DNA of 64,000 bases from Pseudanabaena sp. BC1403 (GCF_002914585.1 NZ_PDDM01000014.1:89333-153332), one strand, 5' to 3'. Positions 16,871 through 26,128 are shown, counted from the first letter of the stretch. Notes: a model not told the origin generated them from the sequence alone. Numbers and translations are program-made.

Positions 16871-19624
16871 ATGAAACTCACACAAGGAAAAATCAACGAA
16901 CTCCTCTCTGAGACTGCCTGTGAGCATAATCATCATCATCACAAAGATGGGCAGAAAAAGAACAAGGCTTGCTTACAACAAGCCCAACCAGGAGCCGCAC
17001 AAGGCGGATGTGCCTTTGATGGTGCATCGATCGCCCTCGTCCCAATTACCGATGTCGCCCATCTCGTCCATGCACCGATCGCCTGTGGTGGGAATTCTTG
17101 GGGTGCAAGAGGTAGCCTGTCGTCAGGTTCGACCATGTATAAAATGGGCTTTACCACCGACCTCAGCGAAAACGATATTATTTTCGGTGGTGAGAAAAAG
17201 CTCTACAAGGCAATTTTAGAAGTTCAGCAACGCTATCAACCTGCGGCGGTGTTTGTGTATAACACCTGTGTGACTGCCCTGATTGGTGACGATCTCGAAG
17301 CGGTCTGTCAAAAAGCAACCGAAAGAACAGGTATTCCCATTGTTCCCATTAATTCACCGGGGTTCGCTGGAACCAAGAATTTAGGAAATCGCATGGGCGG
17401 CGAAGCTTTATTAGAATATGTAATTGGCACTGCCGAACCAGAATATACCACTCCCTACGATATCAATCTGATTGGTGAATACAATATCGCAGGTGAAATG
17501 TGGAGTGTGCTGCCCTTATTTGAGAAATTGGGCATTCGCGTATTATCGAAAATTACAGGTGATGCCACCTATAAAGAAGTTTGTTATGCTCACCGTGCGA
17601 AACTGAATGTTCTCATCTGTTCCAAAGCATTAATCAATGTCGCTCGGAAGATGGAAGAGCACTATGGCATTCCCTACACCGAAGAGTCTTTTTACGGGAT
17701 TGCCGACATGAATCAATGTCTACGCAATATTGCCGCAAAATTAGGCGATCGCGACTTACAGGATCGAGTCGAAAAGCTGATCGCCGAAGAAGCCGCCAAC
17801 CTCGATCGCGAACTTGCACCCTATCGCGATCGCCTTAAGGGTAAAAAAGTTGTTCTCTATACAGGCGGGGTCAAAAGTTGGTCAATCATTTCCGCCGCGA
17901 AAGATTTGGGTATGGAAGTGGTTGCCACCAGTACTAAGAAGAGTACAGAAGAAGATAAGGCAAAGATTCGTGCCTTGCTGAGCAAAGATGGGATCATGAT
18001 GGAGAAAGGGAACGCCCAAGAATTGCTCAAAACCATTGCGAAAACCCAAGCCGATATGTTAATTGCAGGTGGGCGTAACCAATACACTGCACTCAAAGCA
18101 CGCATTCCTTTTCTCGATATCAACCAAGAGCGTCATCATCCCTATGCTGGCTATGTGGGCATGATCGAGATTGCTAGAGAATTAGAAGAAGCTCTATATA
18201 GTCCAATTTGGGCGCAAGTCCGTCAACCCGCACCTTGGGAAGATCCCCTTGCGTTCAGCAAGGCTTTATTACTGGATGGAGATATATCACAAGTTAAAAC
18301 CGATATCGTTGCATCGAAAAAGTCAGTTACTGTCAATGCTCTCAAGCAAAGCCAGCCTCTCGGTGCATCCCTTGCTTTTCTAGGATTAAAGGGAGCAATG
18401 CCATTAATGCATGGTTCCCAAGGCTGTACTGCCTTTGCAAAGGTGCAACTCGTCCGCCATTTCCGCGAAGCAATTCCCCTTGCTACCACGGCGATGACGG
18501 AAGTTACCACAATTCTCGGTGGTGAGGACAATATTGAGCAGGCGATTTTAACCCTAGTGGAAAAGGCAAAGCCCGAAATTATTGGACTCTGCACCACAGG
18601 CTTAACGGAAACTCGCGGCGATGATATGGATGGTATTCTCCGAACCTTCCGTCAGAAACATCCTGAGCTTGATCAACTAGCGATCGCCTTTGCTTCGACT
18701 CCCGATTTCCGAGGTGCGTTACAGGATGGCTATGCAGCAGTAATTGAGAGCATTGTGCGATCGCAAGCCCAAGAAGGCATCAAAGATCCGCAACAGATAA
18801 CAGTCTTAGCAAGTTCTGCCCTAGCCCCTGGGGATATCCAAGAGATTAAGGAGATCATTAATTCATTTGGACTATCACCAATTTTCATTGCCGATCTTTC
18901 GAGTTCGATGGATGGACATTTGAGCGAGAGTTATAGTCCCGTCACTACAGGCGGAACGACGCTAGAGCAAATTCAGAGTGTTGGTAGTTCTGTATTTACC
19001 CTCGCTTTGGGGGAAAGTATGCGAACTGCGGCGACAATTCTGCAAGAGCGCTTTGGTACTGATTATCAAGTATTCGATCGCCTCACGGGGCTAGGTGCAA
19101 CCGATCGGATCTTGCAACAACTCTATCAATTGAGTGGAGTTGACGTACCTGAGAAATATCGCTATCAAAGACAACAACTCCAAGATGCGATTCTTGATAC
19201 GCACTTCTATTTCGGTCGCAAGCGCGTTTCTCTCGCCCTAGAACCCGATCTGCTCTACAGCGTCGCTTGGTGGCTGTCAGAAATGGGCGTAGAACTGCAA
19301 GCTGCCGTTACCACGACGCGATCGCCTTTATTAGAGAAGTTACCGATCGCGGAAGTGACGATTGGCGATCTCGAAGATTTTGAAAATCTCGCCGCAGGTT
19401 CCGATCTGATGGCAACCAATTCTAACGGAAAGAGAGTTGCTAAGAAATTAGGAATTCCCCTTTACCGTTTAGGCTTCCCCATTCTAGATCGCTTAGGTAA
19501 TGGACATCGCAGCATCGTCGGTTATCGCGGCACGATGGAACTACTTTTTGAGCTTGGCAATATTTGGCTAGAAGCCGAAGAATCCGCTCATCCCAATATT
19601 TTAGTGAAACAAGGAGAATCGTAA
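16871..19624 (+). CDS. nifEN: Fused NifE-NifN cofactor scaffold
   Basis: A single 917-residue frame joins NifE (residues 1 to about 455) and NifN (about 485 to 917). NifE hallmarks are [38 protein letters not shown] and [11 protein letters not shown]. NifN hallmarks are [12 protein letters not shown] and [19 protein letters not shown]. The cysteines that carry the inter-subunit clusters are therefore present on both halves. NifEN matures NifB-co into FeMo-co. The linker (about residues 455-485) is short. A His-rich stretch (EHNHHHHK) follows the start. The stop codon overlaps the nifX start as TAATG. Confidence 0.95.
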   Translation: MKLTQGKINELLSETACEHNHHHHKDGQKKNKACLQQAQPGAAQGGCAFDGASIALVPITDVAHLVHAPIACGGNSWGARGSLSSGSTMYKMGFTTDLSENDIIFGGEKKLYKAILEVQQRYQPAAVFVYNTCVTALIGDDLEAVCQKATERTGIPIVPINSPGFAGTKNLGNRMGGEALLEYVIGTAEPEYTTPYDINLIGEYNIAGEMWSVLPLFEKLGIRVLSKITGDATYKEVCYAHRAKLNVLICSKALINVARKMEEHYGIPYTEESFYGIADMNQCLRNIAAKLGDRDLQDRVEKLIAEEAANLDRELAPYRDRLKGKKVVLYTGGVKSWSIISAAKDLGMEVVATSTKKSTEEDKAKIRALLSKDGIMMEKGNAQELLKTIAKTQADMLIAGGRNQYTALKARIPFLDINQERHHPYAGYVGMIEIARELEEALYSPIWAQVRQPAPWEDPLAFSKALLLDGDISQVKTDIVASKKSVTVNALKQSQPLGASLAFLGLKGAMPLMHGSQGCTAFAKVQLVRHFREAIPLATTAMTEVTTILGGEDNIEQAILTLVEKAKPEIIGLCTTGLTETRGDDMDGILRTFRQKHPELDQLAIAFASTPDFRGALQDGYAAVIESIVRSQAQEGIKDPQQITVLASSALAPGDIQEIKEIINSFGLSPIFIADLSSSMDGHLSESYSPVTTGGTTLEQIQSVGSSVFTLALGESMRTAATILQERFGTDYQVFDRLTGLGATDRILQQLYQLSGVDVPEKYRYQRQQLQDAILDTHFYFGRKRVSLALEPDLLYSVAWWLSEMGVELQAAVTTTRSPLLEKLPIAEVTIGDLEDFENLAAGSDLMATNSNGKRVAKKLGIPLYRLGFPILDRLGNGHRSIVGYRGTMELLFELGNIWLEAEESAHPNILVKQGES

Positions 19625-20025
19625 TGAAGGTTGCTTTTACCACAAGCGATCGCATTCACATTAATGCCCACTTTGGCTGGGCTAAAGAGATTGATGTCTA
19701 TGAAGTCACGACTGAAGGATATCAATTTGTGGATACGCTCAGCTTCAAAGGTGAGTTAAAGGAAGATGGCAACGAAGACAAACTCGTTCCCAAAATTGAA
19801 GCATTAGCTGGTTGTACCATCGTCTATGTTTCGGCGATCGGTGGTAGCGCCGCCGCCCGTCTAATTCGCAAGCGGGTTACACCGATTAAAGCGAAGTCGG
19901 AAGAGGAAGAAATCGCGGAGGTACTAAATAAATTGGTACTAACCCTGCAAGGCAATCCTCCCCCTTGGTTGAGAAAAGCCCTGCAACCACCAGTCCATGA
20001 TTTTGATGATCTAGAGACGGGTTGA
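19624..20025 (+). CDS. nifX: NifX, FeMo-co precursor carrier
   Basis: A 133-residue NifX beginning [20 protein letters not shown], the domain shared with NafY and the C-terminus of NifB. It carries NifB-co or VK-cluster between NifB, NifEN and NifDK. The C-terminal PPPWLRKALQP is typical. The ATG overlaps the nifEN stop by one base, with AAGGAGAA just upstream. A GATCCCC repeat follows it. Confidence 0.94.
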   Translation: MKVAFTTSDRIHINAHFGWAKEIDVYEVTTEGYQFVDTLSFKGELKEDGNEDKLVPKIEALAGCTIVYVSAIGGSAAARLIRKRVTPIKAKSEEEEIAEVLNKLVLTLQGNPPPWLRKALQPPVHDFDDLETG

Positions 20026-20035
20026 GAATTGGAAG

Positions 20036-20126
20036 AGATCCCCCCTAACCCCCCTTACGAAAGGGGGGAAAGAGTCAAATTAATTCTTGATTCTCCCCCC
20101 TTTACAAGGGGGGCTGGGGGGGATCT
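20036..20126. repeat. GATCCCC hairpin repeat, copy 4 (after nifX)
   Basis: AGATCCCCCCTAACCCCCC...AAGGGGGG, an AT-rich centre, then CCCCCC...AAGGGGGGCTGGGGGGGATCT. It lies between nifX and the DUF269 gene. Confidence 0.85.
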
Positions 20127-20185
20127 CAACCTCCAAACGCAGCCAAAAGCTTAGCCCCAACAGTAAACACTAAAAGGAGAACTCT

Positions 20186-20683
20186 ATGACCGCAACAATT
20201 ACTCTAACTTCTACTACAGAAACTGCTCCTGTAAATGGTGCAGAAGTAATTAAACAAAGCCCATTTTTACAGGCACTAGTCCAGCAAATCCGCGTTAACG
20301 ATGGTTATGGAACCTATCGCAACTGGGCAGATGAATTGCTACTCAAGCCCTTCATTCTCACCAAACAACAAAAGCGCAAAATTTCCGTTGACGGTGAAGT
20401 CGATCCGATTACCAAAGGTCGAGTTTTTGCCTTCTACCGTGCGATCGCCCTTCGCATTGAGCAGCAATCTGGGCATCTTTGCCAAGTAGTTGTCGATCTT
20501 AGTCATGAAGGCTTTGGTTGGGCGTTGATTTTCTGTGGTCGTCTGCTGGTAACAACTCGCACTTTGCGCGACGCTCAACGTTTTGGGTTTGACTCACTAG
20601 AGAAGCTAGGCGAAGAAGGTGAAAAACTTGCCCAAAAGGGTGTGGAATATGCCACCAACTTCCCTGAAGTTGCCAAAGCCTAA
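20186..20683 (+). CDS. NifX-associated nitrogen fixation protein (DUF269)
   Basis: A 165-residue protein of the DUF269 family, nearly always encoded next to nifX. Visible family features are FLQALVQQIRVNDGYGTYRNW near residues 27-47 and DAQRFGFDSLEKLGEEGEKL near the end. Role unknown; presumed to help cofactor assembly. An AAAAGGAGA ribosome site precedes the ATG. It starts the block of small genes that continues to hesA. Confidence 0.93.
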   Translation: MTATITLTSTTETAPVNGAEVIKQSPFLQALVQQIRVNDGYGTYRNWADELLLKPFILTKQQKRKISVDGEVDPITKGRVFAFYRAIALRIEQQSGHLCQVVVDLSHEGFGWALIFCGRLLVTTRTLRDAQRFGFDSLEKLGEEGEKLAQKGVEYATNFPEVAKA

Positions 20684-20712
20684 ATCAATCTTAAACATAC
20701 CGAGAAAAGATT

Positions 20713-20952
20713 ATGGTGCAAGTGATAGATACAGCGATCGCTGGTCTTGGTATTGATGAACTCAAAACTAAGATCAAGCGGCTGAACAGCAAGGCAGGTC
20801 AAATGAAAATGGATCTGCACGATCTCGCGGAAGGGCTACCCACCGACTACGAACATCTGATGGACGTAGCAGCCAAAACCTATGACATCTTTCATCAAAT
20901 TGATGGACTGAAGAAACAATTAATCATCCTCGAACAGAATAGGAGCGACTGA
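20713..20952 (+). CDS. CCE_0567-type small helical protein
   Basis: A 79-residue protein made of two helices, matching the CCE_0567 family (Rop-like helical hairpin, metal-binding in the Cyanothece protein). Signatures are LKTKIKRLNSKAGQMKMDLHDLAEGLPTD read across residues 14-42, and a leucine-rich second helix IDGLKKQLIILEQ. It stops one base before the nifW start. The function in nitrogen fixation is not known. Confidence 0.88.
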   Translation: MVQVIDTAIAGLGIDELKTKIKRLNSKAGQMKMDLHDLAEGLPTDYEHLMDVAAKTYDIFHQIDGLKKQLIILEQNRSD

Positions 20953-20953
20953 T

Positions 20954-21283
20954 ATGGTTGGTACACTTAGCGAATTTCGGAAATTGACCGATGCGGAACA
21001 GTATTTCGAGTTTTTCGATCTTGCCTACGATGCACAGGTTGTAAATATCAATCGCTTACACATTCTCAAAAAATTCTCGCAGTCTTTGGAAGAAATCGAC
21101 AATAAACTTGTCGAAGCGGCTGAAGAAGAAAAGCTTGGTTTTTATCGAGAAGCTCTAGAAAATTCCTATGCTACTTTGCAAAACTCTAACGCGATCGAGC
21201 AGAAGCTGTTTAAAGTTTTTCATCAGAAGCCACAGAATATCGTCATGTTGAGCGACATAGGTACGGATGAGGAGGATGAATAA
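20954..21283 (+). CDS. nifW: Nitrogenase-stabilizing protein NifW
   Basis: A 109-residue NifW. FRKLTDAEQYFEFFDLAYD at about residues 8-26 and NRLHILKKFSQ are characteristic. NifW binds the MoFe protein and protects it from oxygen damage. It is coupled to the upstream gene (1-bp gap) and to hesA (2-bp gap). The C-terminus is strongly acidic (DIGTDEEDE). Confidence 0.93.
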   Translation: MVGTLSEFRKLTDAEQYFEFFDLAYDAQVVNINRLHILKKFSQSLEEIDNKLVEAAEEEKLGFYREALENSYATLQNSNAIEQKLFKVFHQKPQNIVMLSDIGTDEEDE

Positions 21284-21285
21284 TC

Positions 21286-22125
21286 ATGATCTCTCTAACA
21301 CCTACAGAAATAGAACGTTATCGCCGCCAAATGATGCTGTCTAACTTTGGCGAAGAAGCGCAACAAAAACTCAAATCTTCCACAGTTTTAGTAACGGGTG
21401 TGGGCGGATTAGGTGGCACAGCCGCTCTCTATCTTGCTGTTGCAGGCATTGGCAAACTTATCCTCGTTCGTGGTGGAGAGCTGCGTCTCGATGACATGAA
21501 TCGCCAAGTCCTGATGACCGATGACTGGGTTGGGAGTCCTCGCGTTTTCAAGGCGCAGGAAACCTTACTTAGCATCAATCCTGACGTGGAAATTGAAGCG
21601 GTGAATGACTATGTAACTGCCGAGAATGTGGATGCACTTGTCCAGTCAGCCGATATTGCCCTTGATTGTGCCCACAACTTCACTGAACGCGATCTGCTCA
21701 ATGCTGCTTGTGTCCGTTGGCGATGTCCGATGGTAGAAGCTGCCATGAACGATATGGAAGCCTATCTCACCACCATCGTTCCCCATGAAACGGGATGCCT
21801 ATCTTGTTTATTCCCCGAAAAGCCCGATTGGGATCGACGTGGGTTTGGGGTTCTTGGTGCGGTGTCAGGGACTTTAGCCTGTTTAACGGCTCTGGAGGCA
21901 ATTAAATTCTTGACAGGATTTAGTTCGCCATTGTTATCACAGCTTTTGACGATGGATCTAGGACGATTAGAGTTTGCCAAACGTCGTACCCATCTTGATC
22001 CAGATTGTCCCGTATGCGGACATCAGAGAAACAAGCGATCGCCAGTTCCAACGACTAAGAAAGTCACTAGCCAGCGCATTCCTTCTTTCGCAAAAATGCT
22101 AGTTCAAACTTCTTCCCATTATTAG
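21286..22125 (+). CDS. hesA: HesA, ThiF/MoeB-type E1-like protein
   Basis: A 279-residue ThiF-family protein. It has the ATP-binding Rossmann motif VLVTGVGGLGGTAALYLA near residues 34-51, the family RYRRQMMLSNFGEEAQ start, and paired cysteines (CLSCLF near 170 and CPVCGH near 245) for a structural zinc. HesA is found next to hesB in diazotrophic cyanobacteria and is thought to act in Mo or sulfur handling for nitrogenase; the exact reaction is unknown. Confidence 0.93.
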   Translation: MISLTPTEIERYRRQMMLSNFGEEAQQKLKSSTVLVTGVGGLGGTAALYLAVAGIGKLILVRGGELRLDDMNRQVLMTDDWVGSPRVFKAQETLLSINPDVEIEAVNDYVTAENVDALVQSADIALDCAHNFTERDLLNAACVRWRCPMVEAAMNDMEAYLTTIVPHETGCLSCLFPEKPDWDRRGFGVLGAVSGTLACLTALEAIKFLTGFSSPLLSQLLTMDLGRLEFAKRRTHLDPDCPVCGHQRNKRSPVPTTKKVTSQRIPSFAKMLVQTSSHY

Positions 22126-22181
22126 GGAGTGCGGTGTAAAGCACCTGACTCTCTTAACCCCAAAATTTCAAGGAGATTTCT

Positions 22182-22547
22182 ATGTCAATTATTCTCACCG
22201 AAAAAGCTGAATTACGCTTACGCACTTTCCTAAGAGGCACAGGCGATCGCACTACCAACAAGGGCATCCGCCTTGGTGTAAAAGATGGTGGTTGCAACGG
22301 CTATCAATACACCCTAGACATCACCAACAAGCAAAAGCCTGACGACATTGTGGAACAGCTAGGCAAGGTGCGCGTTTACATCGACTCTCAAAGCGCTCCA
22401 TTACTCAATGGTGTCGTTGTCGATTACGTTGACGGCTTGCTAGAGAGTGGCTTCAAGTTTGAGAACCCCAATGCGACGGGTTCCTGCGGCTGTGGTCAAT
22501 CCTTCCAAGCTGGCGACTGTACCCCTGCGGCTGTACCTTGCAGCTAG
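22182..22547 (+). CDS. hesB: HesB, IscA-type Fe-S carrier
   Basis: A 121-residue A-type carrier. The conserved cysteines appear as GGCNGYQY near residue 37 and the C-terminal GSCGCGQSF near residues 103-111. It carries iron or Fe-S clusters for nitrogenase. A Cys-containing tail (GDCTPAAVPCS) follows the canonical end. An AAGGAGATT ribosome site precedes the ATG. A GATCCCC repeat separates it from fdxH. Confidence 0.94.
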   Translation: MSIILTEKAELRLRTFLRGTGDRTTNKGIRLGVKDGGCNGYQYTLDITNKQKPDDIVEQLGKVRVYIDSQSAPLLNGVVVDYVDGLLESGFKFENPNATGSCGCGQSFQAGDCTPAAVPCS

Positions 22548-22562
22548 TTACGGATATCTCGT

Positions 22563-22680
22563 CTACGGTCAAAGGTTTGATCCCCCTCAATCCCCCTTAA
22601 AAAGGGGGAAGAAGATAATTAATTCTTATTCTCCCCCCTTTTCAAGGGGGGCTGGGGGGGATCTAAACCCTAAACCGTAG
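22563..22680. repeat. GATCCCC hairpin repeat, copy 5, with outer arms (hesB-fdxH gap)
   Basis: The core element (22579-22664) is bracketed by further inverted sequence: CTACGGT-N3-AGGTTT on the left and AAACCCT-N2-ACCGTAG on the right. The whole can form one long hairpin in the hesB-fdxH gap. Confidence 0.8.
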
Positions 22681-22729
22681 TTAGAAGACTTCACCCATCA
22701 AAATTGCAATTATTTCAGAGGTTTTAAAT

Positions 22730-23029
22730 ATGGCTACATACAACGTGCGACTGTACAACAAGAAGAAACAGATCGACGAGACCATTTCTGTAGATGAGGA
22801 CACAACTATTCTTCAAGCCGCAGAGGATGCGGGAATAGAGCTTCCATCTTCTTGTAATGCAGGATCTTGTTCCAGTTGTGTTGGCAAAGTAGAACAAGGC
22901 ACTGTCAATCAGGAAGATCAGAATTTTCTGGATGATGAGCAGATCGAGAAAGGATTTGCCCTCCTTTGTGTCGCTTATCCCCGTTCTGACTGCACGATTC
23001 GTACACATCAAGAACCATATCTTGTTTAG
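22730..23029 (+). CDS. fdxH: Nif-associated [2Fe-2S] ferredoxin FdxH
   Basis: A 99-residue plant-type ferredoxin with the cluster cysteines in [14 protein letters not shown] near residues 40-53 and [10 protein letters not shown] near residue 82. Its location in the nif operon points to FdxH, which donates electrons to NifH, rather than photosynthetic PetF. Start [13 protein letters not shown] is typical of the group. Confidence 0.93.
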   Translation: MATYNVRLYNKKKQIDETISVDEDTTILQAAEDAGIELPSSCNAGSCSSCVGKVEQGTVNQEDQNFLDDEQIEKGFALLCVAYPRSDCTIRTHQEPYLV

Positions 23030-23049
23030 ATTTAGGAGCAAATTTAATC

Positions 23050-23352
23050 ATGGCAACTCTAACTGGTTTAACTTTTGGTGGTAAGCAATGGCTACCCAAC
23101 TTTGTTCAAGCGATCGACCAACATAAGTGTATTGGATGCGCTCGATGTTTTAAGGCATGTGGACGTGGAGTTCTCGGACTCAAGGGCGTAAATGATGAAG
23201 GCGAATTTGTGGATGATGAAGATGAGGATGAAATCGAGAAGAAGGTAATGACGATCGCTAATGCGGCTAACTGCATTGGCTGTGAAGCTTGTTCGCGAGT
23301 TTGTCCAAAGAACTGCTATACCCACGCTCCTTTATCTTTAGCGATCGCCTAG
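23050..23352 (+). CDS. fdxB: Nif-specific [4Fe-4S] ferredoxin III FdxB
   Basis: A 100-residue ferredoxin starting [20 protein letters not shown] as in FdxB. Two cluster motifs are complete: [14 protein letters not shown] near residues 27-40 and [14 protein letters not shown] near residues 76-89. An acidic loop ([11 protein letters not shown]) separates them. It is a probable electron carrier to nitrogenase or its maturation. It lies 20 bp after fdxH. Confidence 0.94.
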   Translation: MATLTGLTFGGKQWLPNFVQAIDQHKCIGCARCFKACGRGVLGLKGVNDEGEFVDDEDEDEIEKKVMTIANAANCIGCEACSRVCPKNCYTHAPLSLAIA

Positions 23353-23360
23353 AGGTTCCT

Positions 23361-24005
23361 ATGATTAGTCTTTCTTTCCACCGCATGAATAGCAAAGATT
23401 GGATTGTCACCGATGACGGACATTGCGAATCTCGACCTGCTTCTAGGGAGTGGGACTTAATCAGGGAAAAATATTATTTCCATGAGTTCCTAACCGAGAT
23501 TATCAATTTGCTGCGGAACATTTCCAATGAGGAAGACGAGTGGAATTATTTACCACAAATTCGGATGCGCGTTAGGCAGTTAGTGATCAACTCCTATTGG
23601 TTGCACACTCAATATCCAGAACCTTCTCCAAAAACTGGGATGGCAACGCGGACTTTATACAATGAGATTGGTTATCCGCTCACCGTACAGACCGCAACCT
23701 TTGCGCCGAATGTCTCCTCAAATATCCATAATCACGGTACATGGGGAGTGGTAGCAGTCCTCAAGGGGCAGGAAAAACATACTTTCTGGAAGCGCGTTGA
23801 AGATCCGCAGTTCCCTAACAAAATCGAGATGGTGGGCGAGAAGATTCTCAAGGCGGGCGAAATCATTAGTTTTACGCCTCATGCAATTCATCAAGTCACC
23901 GCCATCGGTAATGAACCCGCCTTTAGCTTCACCATGTATGGCGATCCGCTACCGCGATCGCGTTTCATTTTTGACACGAACAAACACACTGCAAAACCAT
24001 TTTAG
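23361..24005 (+). CDS. Cupin (cysteine dioxygenase-like) protein
   Basis: A 214-residue double-stranded beta-helix protein. The metal-site motif NIHNHGTWGVVAVLKGQE sits near residues 120-137, with a second cupin motif ISFTPHAIHQVTAI near residue 175. This resembles the cysteine-dioxygenase-like cupins that recur in cyanobacterial nif clusters. The substrate is unknown. The ATG at 23361 is preceded by AGAGG and starts 8 bp after fdxB; a longer reading inside fdxB is unsupported. Confidence 0.8.
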   Translation: MISLSFHRMNSKDWIVTDDGHCESRPASREWDLIREKYYFHEFLTEIINLLRNISNEEDEWNYLPQIRMRVRQLVINSYWLHTQYPEPSPKTGMATRTLYNEIGYPLTVQTATFAPNVSSNIHNHGTWGVVAVLKGQEKHTFWKRVEDPQFPNKIEMVGEKILKAGEIISFTPHAIHQVTAIGNEPAFSFTMYGDPLPRSRFIFDTNKHTAKPF

Positions 24006-24036
24006 TAGATACAGCGCTTTGCGCTGTATCTACTAA
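24002..24036 (+). terminator. 16-bp hairpin, TTT tip
   Basis: Exact 16-nt arms (24002-24017, 24021-24036) around TTT. The left arm overlaps the cupin gene's stop codon. It may partly terminate or process the operon transcript before the ArsC-like gene. Confidence 0.7.
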
Positions 24037-24047
24037 CTGAGAAACCT

Positions 24048-24464
24048 ATGGCAATCATCATTTTTTATGAGAAACCTGGTTGCGTCAACAATACCAAGCA
24101 GAAGGCAATTCTCCATGCTGCTGGTCATGCTGTTAAGGCACGAAATCTCTTGACGCAATCTTGGAGTCCTGAAACTTTATACCAATTTCTTAAGGATCGA
24201 CCTCAATGGGAATGGTTTAATCGCACGGCTCCACAAATTAGGGAAGGTGAAATTGTGCCTGAGAAGCTCGAGCAGCAGACCGCTTTAGAGCTAATGGTCA
24301 AGTACCCGATTCTCATTCGTCGTCCACTAATTCAAATTGGCGATCGCTATACCGTCGGATTTGATTTAGTCAAGCTCAACGCATGGATGGGATTGAGGGA
24401 ACCTCAACCTAGTGTTAAAGACTTAGATCTGGAAACCTGTCCACGCATGGTTACTAATCGGTGA
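24048..24464 (+). CDS. ArsC/Spx-family nitrogenase-associated protein
   Basis: A 138-residue thioredoxin-fold protein of the ArsC/Spx group, close to the 'nitrogenase-associated protein' (NifO-like) set. It begins IIFYEKPGCVNNTKQKAIL; the single cysteine (C12) sits where ArsC has its catalytic Cys. RRPLIQIGDRYTVGFD matches the family C-terminal strand. A redox or regulatory role in Mo or N metabolism is inferred from the family. It starts 12 bp after a hairpin. Confidence 0.8.
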   Translation: MAIIIFYEKPGCVNNTKQKAILHAAGHAVKARNLLTQSWSPETLYQFLKDRPQWEWFNRTAPQIREGEIVPEKLEQQTALELMVKYPILIRRPLIQIGDRYTVGFDLVKLNAWMGLREPQPSVKDLDLETCPRMVTNR

Positions 24465-24471
24465 TTGGGAA

Positions 24472-24807
24472 ATGTCAAATAACAATAAAGCAACTGAAAT
24501 CCAAAGCTTGACTGGATTAACTTTAGGGCATTTTGCAGATTTAATTCGCCTGACCCAATTAATCTTTGATCCGACTGGAGGACTGCCACATAAAACTGTA
24601 GATGTGGATTGGAAAATGCTTGGTATTCCTAAAGGGGTTGTCAATAATCTCTGGATGCTCGGTAAAAAATATCAATATGCTTCTCCCTATATTGCAATCG
24701 ATTTGGTTTGGGAGCAGTTAACTCCAGAATCTCGTAATTGGATGATGGAGAACAAACGCAATCTCTGGAAATTAGAAGAATATTTCCCTGCTAGGGATGA
24801 GGATTAA
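24472..24807 (+). CDS. Nif-operon protein of unknown function
   Basis: A 111-residue soluble protein I do not recognise. It is helical in appearance, Trp-rich (WKMLGIPKGVVNNLWMLGKK; SRNWMMENKRNLWKLEEYF) and has no cysteine or obvious catalytic motif. It starts 7 bp after the ArsC-like gene and its stop codon directly abuts the next start, so it belongs to the nif transcription unit. Confidence 0.7.
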   Translation: MSNNNKATEIQSLTGLTLGHFADLIRLTQLIFDPTGGLPHKTVDVDWKMLGIPKGVVNNLWMLGKKYQYASPYIAIDLVWEQLTPESRNWMMENKRNLWKLEEYFPARDED

Positions 24808-25083
24808 ATGAACTTAACAAAAGAAGAAGCTCAAGCTCAATCAGAACGCCAAAATCTCTATGCAGCGTTGATTGACAAGTTGTTTCAATGCCCTAATGGC
24901 GGCGAACCTGAAGTTCTCAATCTCCATAGTGATTTGCTTGATGAAGGGCTAATCAAAATGATGATTCAGGTGGCAACTTACTACGCTCACCACGACAATC
25001 CCGATGCAGCAAAATTTTTAATTCATATAGCAAGGGAGTTGTCTAAGCAATTGGGTTTATATCCAACTGAAGTAGCTAGTTAA
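24808..25083 (+). CDS. Nif-operon helical protein of unknown function
   Basis: A 91-residue helical protein beginning directly after the previous stop (TAA-ATG). LYAALIDKLFQCPNGGEPEV and the later AAKFLIHIARELSKQLG recall, from memory, the N-terminal segments of some cyanobacterial TPR/CHAT proteins. I cannot verify that and propose no function. It is the last gene of the plus-strand nif block, before a terminator at 25220. Confidence 0.65.
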   Translation: MNLTKEEAQAQSERQNLYAALIDKLFQCPNGGEPEVLNLHSDLLDEGLIKMMIQVATYYAHHDNPDAAKFLIHIARELSKQLGLYPTEVAS

Positions 25084-25386
25084 TATTGGATAATTAGTAA
25101 TTGGTAAATTTAAAGAAAGTAATTTGGTGTTTAAACCTCAATATTAAATGCTTTTAATTGCTTTTAAAATGCCAAAAAATTAGCCAATAGTTTGCTGAGT
25201 TAACTTTATCTAAAATATCTAAATAAGGAGCTTAAGCTCCTTATTTATGCTGACTTTTAAAGTTTTTAACTATTTGTATTTATTGCTATTTTTAATACAA
25301 AATATAGTTAAGAAATGTAGTAGAAAATGCAAAATTTGCTTCGGAAGAATTAAGCTAAATGATGTCGTTAATAAAGGTCAGCTTTT
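25084..25386 (+). other. Gap after nif block: terminator and CBS-CP12 leader
   Basis: About 300 bp of AT-rich DNA with one clear structure, the palindrome at 25220-25247. I see no gene and no recognised operator upstream of the CBS-CP12 gene. Confidence 0.5.
25220..25247 (+). terminator. Terminator after the nif block
   Basis: A perfect 28-bp palindrome (TAAATAAGGAGCTT and its mirror) with flanking T-rich DNA. It is the likely end of the nifP transcription unit. Confidence 0.7.
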
Positions 25387-26028
25387 ATGTTAAAAGCATC
25401 TGATATCATGACTCAAGAGGTCGTACTTGTGAGCGGTTCTGCAACCGTTGCCGAGGCGATTAAGCTGATGAGGCTGAAGGGAGTTCGTACATTGATCGTA
25501 GACATCCGTTCGACCGAAGATGCCTATGGAATTGTGACGCAAACTGACATAGTCTATAAGGTGGTTGCCTATGGGAAAGATCCAGCCGCCATGCGGGTTT
25601 ACGAGATCATGACTAAACCCTGTATTTCCGTCAATCCTGATCTAGGGGTGGAGTATGTTGCGCGTTTGTTCGCTAATACTGGTATCCGTATTGCACCTGT
25701 AATTCGAGAAGGCGTGCTGGGAACAATTTCTCTAACCGATATCCTGAATAAGGGAGACTTCCTAGAAAAGCCCAAAGTGGTCGTGGCTCGCAAAGAATTG
25801 TCCCGTGCGATCGAGGAAGCAAAATCCACTTGTGCTGGCACTGGAATTGCATCGAAGGAATGTGCTGCTGCTTGGGCGTTGGTCGAAGATATTGAAGCAG
25901 AAATGATTTATCAGAGCGGTGCAGAAGTCCCTGACAAAACAGCATTCCAGATTTACTGTGATGAACATCCTAAAATTTTCCAAGTTCTTGGTACTGGACA
26001 ACTAGTTGGTAACGGAGCTGCGCGTTAA
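25387..26028 (+). CDS. CBS-pair protein with C-terminal CP12 domain
   Basis: A 213-residue fusion. Two CBS motifs (residues 1-60 and 70-125; MLKASDIMTQEVVLVSGSAT, then VYEIMTKPCISVNPDLGV) bind adenine nucleotides. A CP12-like tail spans about 138-203. The CP12 N-terminal cysteine pair (TCAGTGIASKECAAAWALVE) is present. The C-terminal pair is incomplete: the first Cys is in QIYCDEHPK and the second is missing. CP12 links GAPDH and phosphoribulokinase in Calvin-cycle control; CBS-CP12 proteins are known in cyanobacteria. Here it follows the nif block. Confidence 0.88.
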   Translation: MLKASDIMTQEVVLVSGSATVAEAIKLMRLKGVRTLIVDIRSTEDAYGIVTQTDIVYKVVAYGKDPAAMRVYEIMTKPCISVNPDLGVEYVARLFANTGIRIAPVIREGVLGTISLTDILNKGDFLEKPKVVVARKELSRAIEEAKSTCAGTGIASKECAAAWALVEDIEAEMIYQSGAEVPDKTAFQIYCDEHPKIFQVLGTGQLVGNGAAR

Positions 26029-26055
26029 TCTAGATGTCTGTGTAGATTAGGTTAG

Positions 26056-26090
26056 AGAGAGCTAAACATCTAATTGAATAGCTCTCTTTT
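26056..26090 (+). terminator. Terminator after CBS-CP12
   Basis: AGAGAGCTA at 26056-26064 pairs with TAGCTCTCT at 26079-26087, followed by TTT. Confidence 0.7.
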
Positions 26091-26128
26091 AGCAAAAAGT
26101 AGTGTAGTTATTCCCATAGAATAAATCA

